64,000 bases of DNA from a bacterium (lineage in GTDB: Bacteria; Electryoneota; Electryoneia; Electryoneales; Electryoneaceae): assembly GCA_020444425.1 (NCBI GenBank), contig JAHLLB010000010.1, positions 47,205 through 111,204 of the forward strand, written 5' to 3'. Position 1 is the stretch's first letter. Each line of letters begins with the position of its first letter. The notes beneath the pieces are model-generated. The model was not told the origin of the DNA. It worked only from the letters and a program-made list of their open reading frames with translations, and ran no database searches. Of the stretch, positions 18,209 through 26,178 are shown piece by piece. The position numbers and the translations under genes are program-made.

Positions 18209-18230
18209 GACACTTACTCCGTTAAGTGTC
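18209..18230 (-). terminator. Hairpin after the GH130 gene
   Basis: GACACTTA and TAAGTGTC form an 8-bp perfect stem around CTCCGT, 20 nt beyond the GH130 stop on the minus strand. No T-run follows, so it may stabilise the mRNA end or weakly terminate. The remaining gap to the importer operon should hold that operon's promoter; I see no copy of the LacI palindrome there. Confidence 0.4.
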
Positions 18231-18249
18231 TCAATCCATCAAACCCACA

Positions 18250-19293
18250 TCACTTCTTCACCGCCGCATCGGTCTTCAGGTAGTCCAGCAGTTGATCCAT
18301 CATGACGCTGATCACCCCGATCACGCGGTCCGCGCCACCGTAGAACATGTCCAGCCGCCCGTCACGGACAACCGTCCCTTCCGGGAAGACGACGTTGTCG
18401 ACATCACCCTTCAGTTCCCAGTCTTCCGTCGGTTCGAACAACGGCACCGGCGTATGTCCGATCACTTTGGACGGATCGTGCAGATCCAGCAAAGCCGCCC
18501 CGGCACGGTAGGACCGCACACCCCAGTCGTCGTTACCGTGGTTGACACCGTGAATGATCAGCAGCCAGCCTTCAGGCGTTTCAATTGGTGCTGGCCCAAG
18601 GCCCATGTGGCTCGATTGCCAGCCGAAATCCCGTTCCAGCAACACGTACGGTTCCATGTTGCGGATGTAGTCTTCCCAGAACGCCTGGTCGCCGAGCTGT
18701 TCCATGCTGTCGACGTACACCAGCTGCATATCCGGACGGAGACGGTGGATCGCCGCGATCTTGCCATCAATCCGTTTCGGGAAAATGCAGAAGTCCTTCT
18801 CCCACATCAGCTGCTTCGGATCGTCCTCACCCCAACGGTCGGCGTAACGCTTCAGCGCCGGTTTGTCCTTGATAAGCTTGATCGCATCTTCATTACGGAA
18901 CAGCGGACCGATCCGGAACGCGTCTTCCCAGTCCGTCGGGCTGCTGCCGTAGGCGAGCGCGGTGGTCGCGTTGAATCCATCGAACGCCGTGTGGAACATC
19001 CAGTATTTACCTTCGAACTTGATCACGCGCGGGTCTTCAACACCGAACTTGTCCCATTCGTGACGCGGTTGATACACCGGTTCCGGCGCGCGGTGCGCGA
19101 TCACTGGCCGATCGCCTTCATAGCGCACGATCGCGTGCCCAACCGTTGACAGCCAATCCGGGTTGACGGCGCGGTAGTGCATGTGGTAGCCGTCCGGTTC
19201 CTCGATCATGCTCGGATTGAGTACGGCACGCCGTTCCCACAACCCTTCCCCTGGTTCCATGAACAGTCGGCGATTGAATAGTTCAGGTTTCAT
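18250..19293 (-). CDS. GH130 family glycoside phosphorylase/hydrolase (mannoside-type)
   Basis: 347 residues, five-bladed propeller family. Markers: 'NPSMIEEPDGYHMHYRAV', 'FGVEDPRVIKFEGKYWMFHTAF', 'DFCIFPKRIDGKI', 'GLGPAPIETPEGWLLIIHGV', 'VFPEGTVVRDGRLDMFYGGAD'. Characterised GH130 members phosphorolyse or hydrolyse beta-mannosides (beta-1,4-mannosyl-glucose, mannan oligosaccharides, beta-1,2-mannosides); the exact substrate cannot be told. No signal peptide, so it is cytosolic and acts on imported sugar. Its ATG overlaps the end of the LacI-type regulator gene by 11 nt, so both are co-transcribed. The second GH130 in the window (23416-24363) is only distantly similar. Confidence 0.9.
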   Translation of the reverse strand: MKPELFNRRLFMEPGEGLWERRAVLNPSMIEEPDGYHMHYRAVNPDWLSTVGHAIVRYEGDRPVIAHRAPEPVYQPRHEWDKFGVEDPRVIKFEGKYWMFHTAFDGFNATTALAYGSSPTDWEDAFRIGPLFRNEDAIKLIKDKPALKRYADRWGEDDPKQLMWEKDFCIFPKRIDGKIAAIHRLRPDMQLVYVDSMEQLGDQAFWEDYIRNMEPYVLLERDFGWQSSHMGLGPAPIETPEGWLLIIHGVNHGNDDWGVRSYRAGAALLDLHDPSKVIGHTPVPLFEPTEDWELKGDVDNVVFPEGTVVRDGRLDMFYGGADRVIGVISVMMDQLLDYLKTDAAVKK

Positions 19294-20329
19294 CGCTCGT
19301 GTTCCTTATCAAATGGTTTACGAATGAGCTTTTTCGCGCGACAAATTCGACGCCGACGCGCGAGGTCACCGGCTTGCGGTCCGGGTGGTCGATCATGTCG
19401 GTGATCGTCTGCACCGCCGCCACGCCGAGTTCTTCCTTGAACACGCGAACCGTGCTCAACGAGGGGCTGACCAGACCCGCCACCTCGACGTCATCAAAGC
19501 CAACCACCGCCAGGTCGTCCGGCACATGCACACCCAACCGGTCCGCCGCCCGCATCACGCCCAGCGCGATGGCGTCATTGAAACAGACCATGCCACGGGG
19601 CCGCGCACCCCGGTTCCACATGCGTTCGAAGGCCACGATTCCGTTCTCGGTACGCGTATCCTTCTCCTCGTGGTCGATCCAGTCGGCGTGCAGCGGTACT
19701 CCGGCTTCATTGATCGCTTCCGTGAATCCGGAAAACCGTTCGCGTTCGCTGGGGTGACCGTCCGACGCGCCGATGTAACCAATGTTCTCAATGCCTTGTT
19801 CGATCAGGTGCTGTGTCGCGCGCTTTGTGCCGAGACGGTTCTCGATCAATACTCGCGATACGTTCATCTCGTCATCGCCGAAGTCTACCAGCACCATCGG
19901 CAGCTTGTAGTTCAACACATCAAGGATGACTTTTCTCGGCACGCTGCCAGCGATAATGATTCCGTCCACGTTGTGTTCGAGCAGGAAACGCGGCAGGTCA
20001 TTGCGAGCCGAATACCGCTCCGGCACGGTCGACAGCAACACATACAGATCGTATTCCCGCGCCTTCAGTTCAGCGCCGAGGAACACGCGTGTGTAAAACG
20101 GTTCCGCCTGGTTGAAGTGAGCATCATGAACGATGAAACCGATGTTGCCGGATACTTGCTGGGTGAGGTTGCGCGCGCTGCGCCGTGGGGTGTATTCGAG
20201 GTCACGGATCGCCTTCTGCACACGGGCGAACGTGTCCGGGTGGATGTAGCCCTTGCTGTTGAGGACAGCGGAAACGGTGGACGGGGCCACATTCGCACGT
20301 TTGGCGACGTCTCGGATGGTCGGCGCCAT
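19283..20329 (-). CDS. LacI-family transcriptional regulator of the glycan locus
   Basis: 348 residues from ATG 20329 (MAPTIRDVAKRANVAPSTV), the position where LacI proteins normally start; an upstream in-frame start adds 11 residues of no family value. The N-terminal helix-turn-helix and hinge ('YTPRRSARNLTQQVSGNIGF') are classic. The C-terminal part is a periplasmic-binding-like sensor ('RMWNRGARPRGMVCFND', 'DDLAVVGFDDVEVAGLVSPSLSTV'). It overlaps and probably couples with the GH130 gene. A perfect 18-bp palindrome overlaps its own promoter (20469-20486), so negative autoregulation relieved by a sugar is likely. Confidence 0.93.
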   Translation of the reverse strand: MAPTIRDVAKRANVAPSTVSAVLNSKGYIHPDTFARVQKAIRDLEYTPRRSARNLTQQVSGNIGFIVHDAHFNQAEPFYTRVFLGAELKAREYDLYVLLSTVPERYSARNDLPRFLLEHNVDGIIIAGSVPRKVILDVLNYKLPMVLVDFGDDEMNVSRVLIENRLGTKRATQHLIEQGIENIGYIGASDGHPSERERFSGFTEAINEAGVPLHADWIDHEEKDTRTENGIVAFERMWNRGARPRGMVCFNDAIALGVMRAADRLGVHVPDDLAVVGFDDVEVAGLVSPSLSTVRVFKEELGVAAVQTITDMIDHPDRKPVTSRVGVEFVARKSSFVNHLIRNTSDET

Positions 20330-20466
20330 GGACTGCCCTTCGGTTTGCCCTCTGGATCTCAATCGTTCGCGCCCGCCGGTCCGAGGTGGGGAGCTGGTTC
20401 TGTGTCAACTGCCGCTGGAATCCCGTGGGGAGCTGTGTGTCCAGCGCGGCTGAAACGATCGAATCA

Positions 20467-20495
20467 AGTATCGAACCGGTTCGATATAAGATCAA
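20467..20495 (-). promoter_or_regulatory. Promoter of the LacI-GH130 operon with operator in the spacer
   Basis: On the minus strand TTGATC (20495-20490) and GATACT (20472-20467) are 17 bp apart, a good sigma-70 pair. The spacer and the -10 are covered by the palindrome at 20469-20486, as expected for a repressor that blocks RNA polymerase. Confidence 0.7.
20469..20486. promoter_or_regulatory. LacI-type operator TATCGAACCGGTTCGATA
   Basis: A perfect 18-bp palindrome with the central CG typical of LacI-family operators. The core TCGAACCGGTTCGA recurs with small changes at 21746-21759 and 21883-21896. It sits 140 bp upstream of the lacI-type ATG. Confidence 0.75.
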
Positions 20496-20585
20496 CAGAG
20501 AAACCGCCCCACGCAAGAGCGACTTGGCATAGAATAACTTTTTTGGATTCCGATGAGAGCCAGGTTAGCGCGGCGGATTTCTCAG

Positions 20586-21686
20586 TCAATCCCTTGTCAC
20601 CGCTGACTTTGTTGCCCTCTCTGCCACATCTACCGTGCTCAAGCCGATTTCCAACGGAACACGCACCTTGTGCGAAGCATCACGAACAGCTTTCACGACA
20701 TCGAGCATCGAGGCGCGCACCAGATCAGCGTAGACCTCCATCTTGCTCTGGTCCATCCGGAAGGTGCCGAACACCTCATGCGTCGCAGAGTAGGATTCGC
20801 CCGTCGCTGCGAAGTGCCTGGCCTTGCCGTCGTCCAACGGTGCCAAGGTGCGTTCGGTCCAGTTTGGCAGCGCCTGGATGAGTTCGTACGTCGCTTCATC
20901 CACCAGTGCGTGCAGGTGGCCATAGGTGGGAATCCAGCCGTGCAAACGCATCCGCAGCTTGTCGAACGCAAGCCGGATGTGCGTTTCCTCAAACGAGTTC
21001 AGGCCGGAGAAGTGATGGTAATGTGTTGCGACCAGACCGTCCTCGTACTCAACCGACGCCAGCACCCGGTCCCGTTGTCCGGTTGATCGGTCCGCCGCAG
21101 CACCGGTGACACGCACAACCGGCGCGGCCGCCAGCGTGTCCACCAGATCGATGAAATGGACGGCATGCTCGATCAGGATCCCGCCGGATTGCTCGCGATC
21201 CCAGAACCAGTGGTCTGGTGGCAGCGTCTCATCCTGGGCATAATTCTCAACCGACGCGTGCCGCAACGGCCCGTATGTGCCGTCCCTGACCCAGGATTGG
21301 AACGTCTCGAGTAGCGGATGAAATCGCAGCATGTGGTTCACCGCGACGACAATCCCGGCCTTGTCCCTTGCGTGCAGCAACCGTTCGGAATCTGCCTCCG
21401 CCGACAGGGAAACCGGTTTTTCCACCAGCAGATGTTTACCCGCCTGCATCAGCGACACCGCCAGGCCCGCGTGGGTCGCCGGCGGTGAGGCGATGGCGAC
21501 AATGGCCACGTCCGGATCCTCCGCCAGCTTTCGCCAGTCGTCATAAAAACGCATATCGCCGGGATTTGCCTCCGCACGGCTGTCCGCCGCCGCAACGACC
21601 GCGACCTCATCCAACTGCGACCAGCTCTGGTGCAGAAAACGGGCGAATCCACCGTAGCCGAGAATACCGATGCCGAGCTTGTCCAT
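20586..21686 (-). CDS. Gfo/Idh/MocA-family NAD(P)-dependent sugar oxidoreductase
   Basis: 366 residues from ATG 21686 (MDKLGIGILGYGGFARF); the open frame runs 76 codons further upstream but with no family match and across the operator. The N-terminal Rossmann fold has GxGGxA, then 'AIASPPATHAGLA', the cofactor/catalytic motif 'LLVEKPVS', and the 'GGILIEHAVHFIDLVD' segment with the catalytic His region. Such enzymes oxidise or epimerise sugars and sugar-acid derivatives. The ribosome site (GGGGGAGG) is unusually close to the ATG. It is divergent from the parvulin-like gene, with an operator-like palindrome between them, so it likely belongs to the LacI regulon. Confidence 0.9.
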   Translation of the reverse strand: MDKLGIGILGYGGFARFLHQSWSQLDEVAVVAAADSRAEANPGDMRFYDDWRKLAEDPDVAIVAIASPPATHAGLAVSLMQAGKHLLVEKPVSLSAEADSERLLHARDKAGIVVAVNHMLRFHPLLETFQSWVRDGTYGPLRHASVENYAQDETLPPDHWFWDREQSGGILIEHAVHFIDLVDTLAAAPVVRVTGAAADRSTGQRDRVLASVEYEDGLVATHYHHFSGLNSFEETHIRLAFDKLRMRLHGWIPTYGHLHALVDEATYELIQALPNWTERTLAPLDDGKARHFAATGESYSATHEVFGTFRMDQSKMEVYADLVRASMLDVVKAVRDASHKVRVPLEIGLSTVDVAERATKSAVTRD

Positions 21687-21745
21687 ACCTCCCCCGTGTT
21701 GGTTTCGCGTAACGTAGCGGTTCGCATTGTGCCAGGACAAGAGTC

Positions 21746-21759
21746 TCGAACCGATTCGA
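21746..21759. promoter_or_regulatory. Operator-like palindrome TCGAACCGATTCGA
   Basis: Six of seven base pairs of symmetry match the perfect operator at 20469-20486, differing by one base in the core. It lies 59 bp upstream of the oxidoreductase ATG, in the space between divergent genes, so the same LacI-type repressor is the likely reader. Confidence 0.6.
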
Positions 21760-21881
21760 CAAAATCGAGTATTTCGCGTTTGACTCTGGCGGAGGCACCC
21801 GCTACTGTCTACCTTCTCAGCATCAGCGCGGCATGGCATTCCGGGGGATTCACGGTGGCACGTTTGACCATACCTCAGTCT

Positions 21882-23393
21882 ATGAAACCGGTTCAGGGGA
21901 CCTTTGCCTGCCATGAATCACGTTCAGCTGCCCGTTTGCGTGTGTTCCTGGAGCTTCTGGCGGTATCGGTTGCGATCATCATCGTCGGATGCTCGAGCTC
22001 CACGCAACAAGAAGCCGGGGACAACTGGCTGGCGATTGTCGGAGACGATACGATCACCGTTAACCAGTACACGTACCGGTACGAAACCGCCCCGCACACC
22101 GGCTTTGGTACCACCGCCCGCCGTGATTTCCTTGACGCGCTGATCATCGAACGCCTGCTCGCGCACATTTCCGCCGACACATCAGACCGCTACACCGCTC
22201 TGCGCTCGCAAATGACCGCCGAAGCACGTGTCGAAAGCTTCTTGATCGACCGAATCGATGCCGAGGTCGACGTCCCGGAAGCGGAGATCCGTGCCAACGT
22301 GCTGCGAGCCATCCGCACGTTGACCGTGCAGGCATGGGCGGCGCCCGATTCGCTGACAGCCGCACGGATCCTTGCTGCGTACAGGGACGGGACAGCGTTC
22401 GCGCGGGCCGGCAATCAGTCGCTGAGTGGCGCGGTGTATCTGGATACCGTTGAGGTAAAATGGAACACGACCGACCCGGCACTGGAACGGCTGGCCTACT
22501 CGCTGGAGCTCGACGAAGCAGGCGGACCGATTGAAGTCGAGGGACGCTGGTGGGTGTTGCGGCTGGTTCGTTTCGAGCAGGACCGTATCCCCAGCGAGTC
22601 GGTGTATCTGGAACTGGGACCATGGGTGCGTGACGCTCTCGAAGCCCGGCAGGCACGTGCCCGGCAGCCCGAGATCATCGCTGACGCCATGCGCGGCCAT
22701 ACGATGGACATTGACCCGGACGGTTGGCGCTGGCTGGTGGACGCCCTCCGGAAACAGCTGGATTCCAGAGATGATCCGGCCCTGCAGTTGCCATTCACCG
22801 CGCTGGAGGAAAGCTCGCTACGCGGCTTGGACGGCACCCCCGAGCTCGACAAACCGCTGCTGCGCGTGGATGGTCCGACATACACCGCTGACTGGACCCG
22901 TGCGGACGTTTTGCACCGTCTCGAGGTCGCGCCGAAACCTGTACTACGTTTCGATGACCCGCGCCGTTTCGAACATGAGCTCCACGCGCACTTGCGCTGG
23001 CTGGTCGAATTCGAGGTGTTGGATGAACTGGCACGCGAGGCGGGTTACGAGACCAACCCGCGCGTGATTCGCGACAGCCGGATGTGGTCCACCCATTTAT
23101 CCGCCCGCGAGGAACTGAACCGGCAACTTTCCTCGATCACCGGCGTTTCCGACGATACCACGGCCCGGATCGGCATCCCGACCGACGCATCGGCAGACGA
23201 ACAACTGCTGGCCCTGTTCCGCGATGCCGCCACGCGCGAGGGTGTCCGCATTAACACGGCGCTGCTCGACACGTTGAGCTTGATTGACGTCCCGGTGTTT
23301 GTCCGCAAACGGCACTTTCCCAACCGTCCCGCGACACCATTGCCGGTGGGTCAACCCTGGGCAACCGAAATCGACTTTCCACCACAGCCCTAA
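21882..23393 (+). CDS. SurA/PrsA-like (parvulin N-domain) lipoprotein
   Basis: About 503 residues from ATG 21882. The start is uncertain: a GTG at 21855 has GGGGGA at good spacing, and a TTG nearer the signal would give a normal-length n-region. The segment 'LLAVSVAIIIVGCSSS' is a lipobox. The mature part opens 'WLAIVGDDTITVNQYTYRYE', the usual start of SurA/PpiC chaperone domains, followed by long helices; a clear rotamase domain is not evident. It probably assists folding of exported proteins. It is followed by the second GH130 after 22 nt, so it is co-transcribed with a glycan gene, which is unusual. Confidence 0.65.
   Translation: MKPVQGTFACHESRSAARLRVFLELLAVSVAIIIVGCSSSTQQEAGDNWLAIVGDDTITVNQYTYRYETAPHTGFGTTARRDFLDALIIERLLAHISADTSDRYTALRSQMTAEARVESFLIDRIDAEVDVPEAEIRANVLRAIRTLTVQAWAAPDSLTAARILAAYRDGTAFARAGNQSLSGAVYLDTVEVKWNTTDPALERLAYSLELDEAGGPIEVEGRWWVLRLVRFEQDRIPSESVYLELGPWVRDALEARQARARQPEIIADAMRGHTMDIDPDGWRWLVDALRKQLDSRDDPALQLPFTALEESSLRGLDGTPELDKPLLRVDGPTYTADWTRADVLHRLEVAPKPVLRFDDPRRFEHELHAHLRWLVEFEVLDELAREAGYETNPRVIRDSRMWSTHLSAREELNRQLSSITGVSDDTTARIGIPTDASADEQLLALFRDAATREGVRINTALLDTLSLIDVPVFVRKRHFPNRPATPLPVGQPWATEIDFPPQP
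21883..21896. promoter_or_regulatory. Third operator-like site TGAAACCGGTTCAG
   Basis: Central AACCGGTT matches the LacI-type operator and 12 of 14 positions are symmetric. It overlaps the ATG assigned to the parvulin-like lipoprotein, so either the true start lies elsewhere or the match is chance. Confidence 0.35.
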
Positions 23394-23415
23394 CCGAAGT
23401 CCGTGAGGAAACAGC

Positions 23416-24363
23416 ATGAATATGAACCCGACTCCGCTCGTCACCCGATACGCGCACAATCCGATCCTCACCAGGGATGACATCCCCTACCCCGTTGTTA
23501 CGGTCCACAACGCCGGGGCAACGCTGTTCGAAGGACGGACGATGCTGTTGTTCCGTTCGCACCTGCGCACCGGCCGGTCAATCCTGGGCTTGGCGGAAAG
23601 CGAGGATGGGTACAATTTCACCGTGCGACCGGAACCGTTCATGACCGCCGATCCACACGGCCCGTTCGCGGAATATGAGGAATACGGGGTTGAAGATCCG
23701 CGCATCTGCCGGATTGACGGCGAGTACTTGATCACCTACAGCGCCTACTCCCGGCATGGAGTCCGCATCGGTCTTGCAAAGACACGCGACTTTGAGACCG
23801 TAGAACGTGTCTCGATGATCACCCAGGCTGACATGCGGAATGTGGTCATCTTCCCGCAGAAATTCGATGGCCGCTATGCCCGTCTCGACCGCCCGCATTC
23901 GGAGATCTCCCCGTGGTCGATGTGGATTTCGTACTCGCCGGATCTCGTGCATTGGGGCGAATCCAAGGTGGTGATGAAGCCAGTAACGTATCACTGGGAC
24001 GAGATGAAGATCGGCCCCGGCGCGACCCCAATCCGCACCGGCAAAGGTTGGCTCAACATTTATCACGGCGTGTTTCCGACGATGGACGGGTCCATCTACC
24101 GGCTCGGCGTTGCCTTGCATGACCTCGACGATCCGTCGCGCATCATCGGCGTTGCGGACGAATGGATTCTGCAGCCGGAGGACCCGTGGGAAATCAGCGG
24201 GTACGTGCACAACGTGGTCTTCACCTGCGGCGCGGTGGAAGTTGGGGACGGCACGATTCGCCTGTACTGGGGCGGTGCGGACACGGTGATGTGCGCGGGC
24301 ACGGCGGTGATTGACGAGCTCGTCGAACTGTGTCTCAACAACTCCCGTCCGCCGATGGGTTGA
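23416..24363 (+). CDS. GH130 family beta-mannoside phosphorylase-like enzyme
   Basis: 315 residues, no signal peptide. Strong family markers: 'YGVEDPRICRIDGEYLITYSAYS', 'NVVIFPQKFDGRYARLDRP', 'MKIGPGATPIRTGKGWLNIYHGVF' and 'YVHNVVFTCGAVEVGDGTIRLYWGGAD'. This is the compact GH130 form known from mannooligosaccharide phosphorylases; hydrolytic members also exist. The Asp in GVEDPR is the usual proton donor. GAGGAAACAGC precedes the ATG. It forms a pair with the parvulin-like gene and complements the minus-strand GH130, so the cell seems to cut two mannoside linkages. Confidence 0.93.
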   Translation: MNMNPTPLVTRYAHNPILTRDDIPYPVVTVHNAGATLFEGRTMLLFRSHLRTGRSILGLAESEDGYNFTVRPEPFMTADPHGPFAEYEEYGVEDPRICRIDGEYLITYSAYSRHGVRIGLAKTRDFETVERVSMITQADMRNVVIFPQKFDGRYARLDRPHSEISPWSMWISYSPDLVHWGESKVVMKPVTYHWDEMKIGPGATPIRTGKGWLNIYHGVFPTMDGSIYRLGVALHDLDDPSRIIGVADEWILQPEDPWEISGYVHNVVFTCGAVEVGDGTIRLYWGGADTVMCAGTAVIDELVELCLNNSRPPMG

Positions 24364-24393
24364 ATGGTACGAGTTGGCGCTGACCGTGATTCC

Positions 24394-24410
24394 GGCGCAA
24401 CCGGTGCGCC
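24394..24410. terminator. Short GC hairpin between convergent genes
   Basis: GGCGCA and TGCGCC enclose ACCGG in the 51-bp space between the convergent GH130 and S26/nucleotidyltransferase genes. No T-run, so efficiency is uncertain. Confidence 0.35.
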
Positions 24411-24414
24411 GCGC

Positions 24415-26040
24415 TCAGCGGCGTTCCGTCACCCACAGGACCAGCCGGAGGAACGTGAACGGTCTCCGTTCCGGGTGACTCACCGCCGTCACCACCACTC
24501 CCACCGCGAGTCCGAGCAACGTCAATCCTCGGCGGAGGACATAGCGCATCCCTCGCCCGGTCTCGGCATTGCCAGATTCGGCGGCTTGCCCAGTCGAACC
24601 CGATCGTCCCTGCACCAGCAGACGCCGCAGCCGTTTCCGTCCGTACAGCAGGTAATCCCGCCCGGCATACAGCCGCAGCAACGCGGGACGGTGGATCACC
24701 GGGCCGACCTCGCTCACCCAGCGCACGAACACGTCCGGCACAGACTGCTCTGTTCCATCGGCAACACGTTCGAGCGGTCCAAATACGGCCTCTGTCGCGG
24801 CGAACGTCAATCCGGCCGCCCGCTGCAAGCCAGCCCGGGTCACGGTTTCGTTGAACGACTGTGCGTCAACCTTGGCGCCCCAGGTGTTCCACGCCAACCG
24901 TGCATCCAGCATCACCTTCAACGGCTGCAGCAGGTGCTCCACGCCGCCGTGCAACACCAGATGGATCAACTGATCTTCCGGCGCGAGCACACGTAGCGAC
25001 AGACCATCAACTTCAACCCTTGCGGCTCGATCCCAAACTCCGGCCACATCCCAGTCGAAATCCGCGTAATACGGCAGCAGGCCGACATGCAGATCAACTT
25101 TGATCCGTCGCTGAGGCTCGTACAGCCAGATCTCCTTGCTTTCGGCGATGCTGCCGCCTCCACCCTGCCGTTGAAAACCGAGTGACTGGAAGATTTCCAG
25201 TGCAGGGGTCACGTCCGATTCACGGACGAGCAGATCCAGGTCGGTCATCGGACGTGTTGCCGGGTCCGGATACAAGCTGTGCGCGAAGTACAGCCCTTTC
25301 AGCACGATCAAATCCATATCACGGTCGCGGAACGCCGAACTGATTCGCCGTTGTGCGGCGAACAATCGCTGGTATTGCACCCACGCCTGCCGGTAGTGAC
25401 GTTGCAGGCGTTCACGGCTGTCAATCGGCACCGTATCCAGCAGGTTCGCACGATTCAGCTGCCAGCACAGGTATGGCGCCAGTTCATGCTGATCGGCAAG
25501 CGCGACGATCGCCGGCCACAACATCGCGTCAGTCGGTAAATCTTCGCTGGACAACGAGCTTTTTTCGCTGGCAGACAGTATCGGGTACATTGAGCGTAGC
25601 GCAACACGGATCGTCTTGCTGCTTTTGGACCCATGATACCGCCCGGTCAACCGCAGCAACAGCAGGTGGATGCTGCGGATCGAATGCCACAGCTGGCCAC
25701 GGACCCATCCGCCACGTCCACCACACACCGCATTCCACGAACCACGCCGCTGCACCGCTTCCACCCGGCCGACAAAGAGTTCGTAGGTGACCGGCCGCAC
25801 GTCAACCGTGACGAGGTCATCTCCCCGCGTCAGCAGCACTGTTTCTTCCCGCCGGATGACCCGGTGGACTACGTGCCGTTCCTCGCTGCTGGCACGGAAG
25901 ACGATCACGTCCCCGGCACGCACGGCATCCATCGAGCACGCCCGCACACGCAGCCGTTCCCCATCACGGAACAGCGAGCGCATACTTCCGCCGTAGTAGG
26001 TGAGTTCGTGCAGTTCGCCGGATGAGTTGGGTTGGTCCAT
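24415..26040 (-). CDS. Fusion: S26B-like signal peptidase domain + PF14907-type nucleotidyltransferase
   Basis: 541 residues. Residues 1-95 look like the archaeal/ER-type signal peptidase core: 'YYGGSM' with nucleophile Ser19, 'AGDVIVFR', 'HVVHRVI' with His59 in place of the bacterial Lys, and 'TRGDD' with Asp74/75. A hydrophobic patch follows near 120-135. From about 165 the sequence is an uncharacterised nucleotidyltransferase of the NTP_transf_5 type: 'HELAPYLCWQL', 'LIVLKGLYFAHSLYPDP', 'TRPMTDLDLLV' with Asp267 and Asp269, and 'LHVGLLPYY'. Such nucleotidyltransferases often neighbour PqqD and HprK-like genes in peptide-modification clusters, and such a cluster lies about 6 kb away here. 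The fusion of the two activities in one chain is uncommon to my knowledge. Confidence 0.75.
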   Translation of the reverse strand: MDQPNSSGELHELTYYGGSMRSLFRDGERLRVRACSMDAVRAGDVIVFRASSEERHVVHRVIRREETVLLTRGDDLVTVDVRPVTYELFVGRVEAVQRRGSWNAVCGGRGGWVRGQLWHSIRSIHLLLLRLTGRYHGSKSSKTIRVALRSMYPILSASEKSSLSSEDLPTDAMLWPAIVALADQHELAPYLCWQLNRANLLDTVPIDSRERLQRHYRQAWVQYQRLFAAQRRISSAFRDRDMDLIVLKGLYFAHSLYPDPATRPMTDLDLLVRESDVTPALEIFQSLGFQRQGGGGSIAESKEIWLYEPQRRIKVDLHVGLLPYYADFDWDVAGVWDRAARVEVDGLSLRVLAPEDQLIHLVLHGGVEHLLQPLKVMLDARLAWNTWGAKVDAQSFNETVTRAGLQRAAGLTFAATEAVFGPLERVADGTEQSVPDVFVRWVSEVGPVIHRPALLRLYAGRDYLLYGRKRLRRLLVQGRSGSTGQAAESGNAETGRGMRYVLRRGLTLLGLAVGVVVTAVSHPERRPFTFLRLVLWVTERR

Positions 26041-26117
26041 GATGGAATTCAGTCAGCCGCGTGAATGATCGGATTCTCCTCTCCCCCAATGCAAAGGTAA
26101 AGCCGAGCGCTGGGTAA

Positions 26118-26154
26118 GAGAAAACCCGCTCCCGGCCAAGTTGCCGGAAGCGGG
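26118..26154 (-). terminator. Intrinsic terminator of the surface-protein gene at 26179
   Basis: A stem of 11 pairs with one mismatch (CCCGCT-CCGGC / GCCGG-AGCGGG, 26125-26154) is followed on the minus strand by TTTTCTC. It lies 25 nt past the stop of the upstream gene. Confidence 0.85.
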
Positions 26155-26178
26155 CGACATGAGTGCAGTCGCGCGCCC

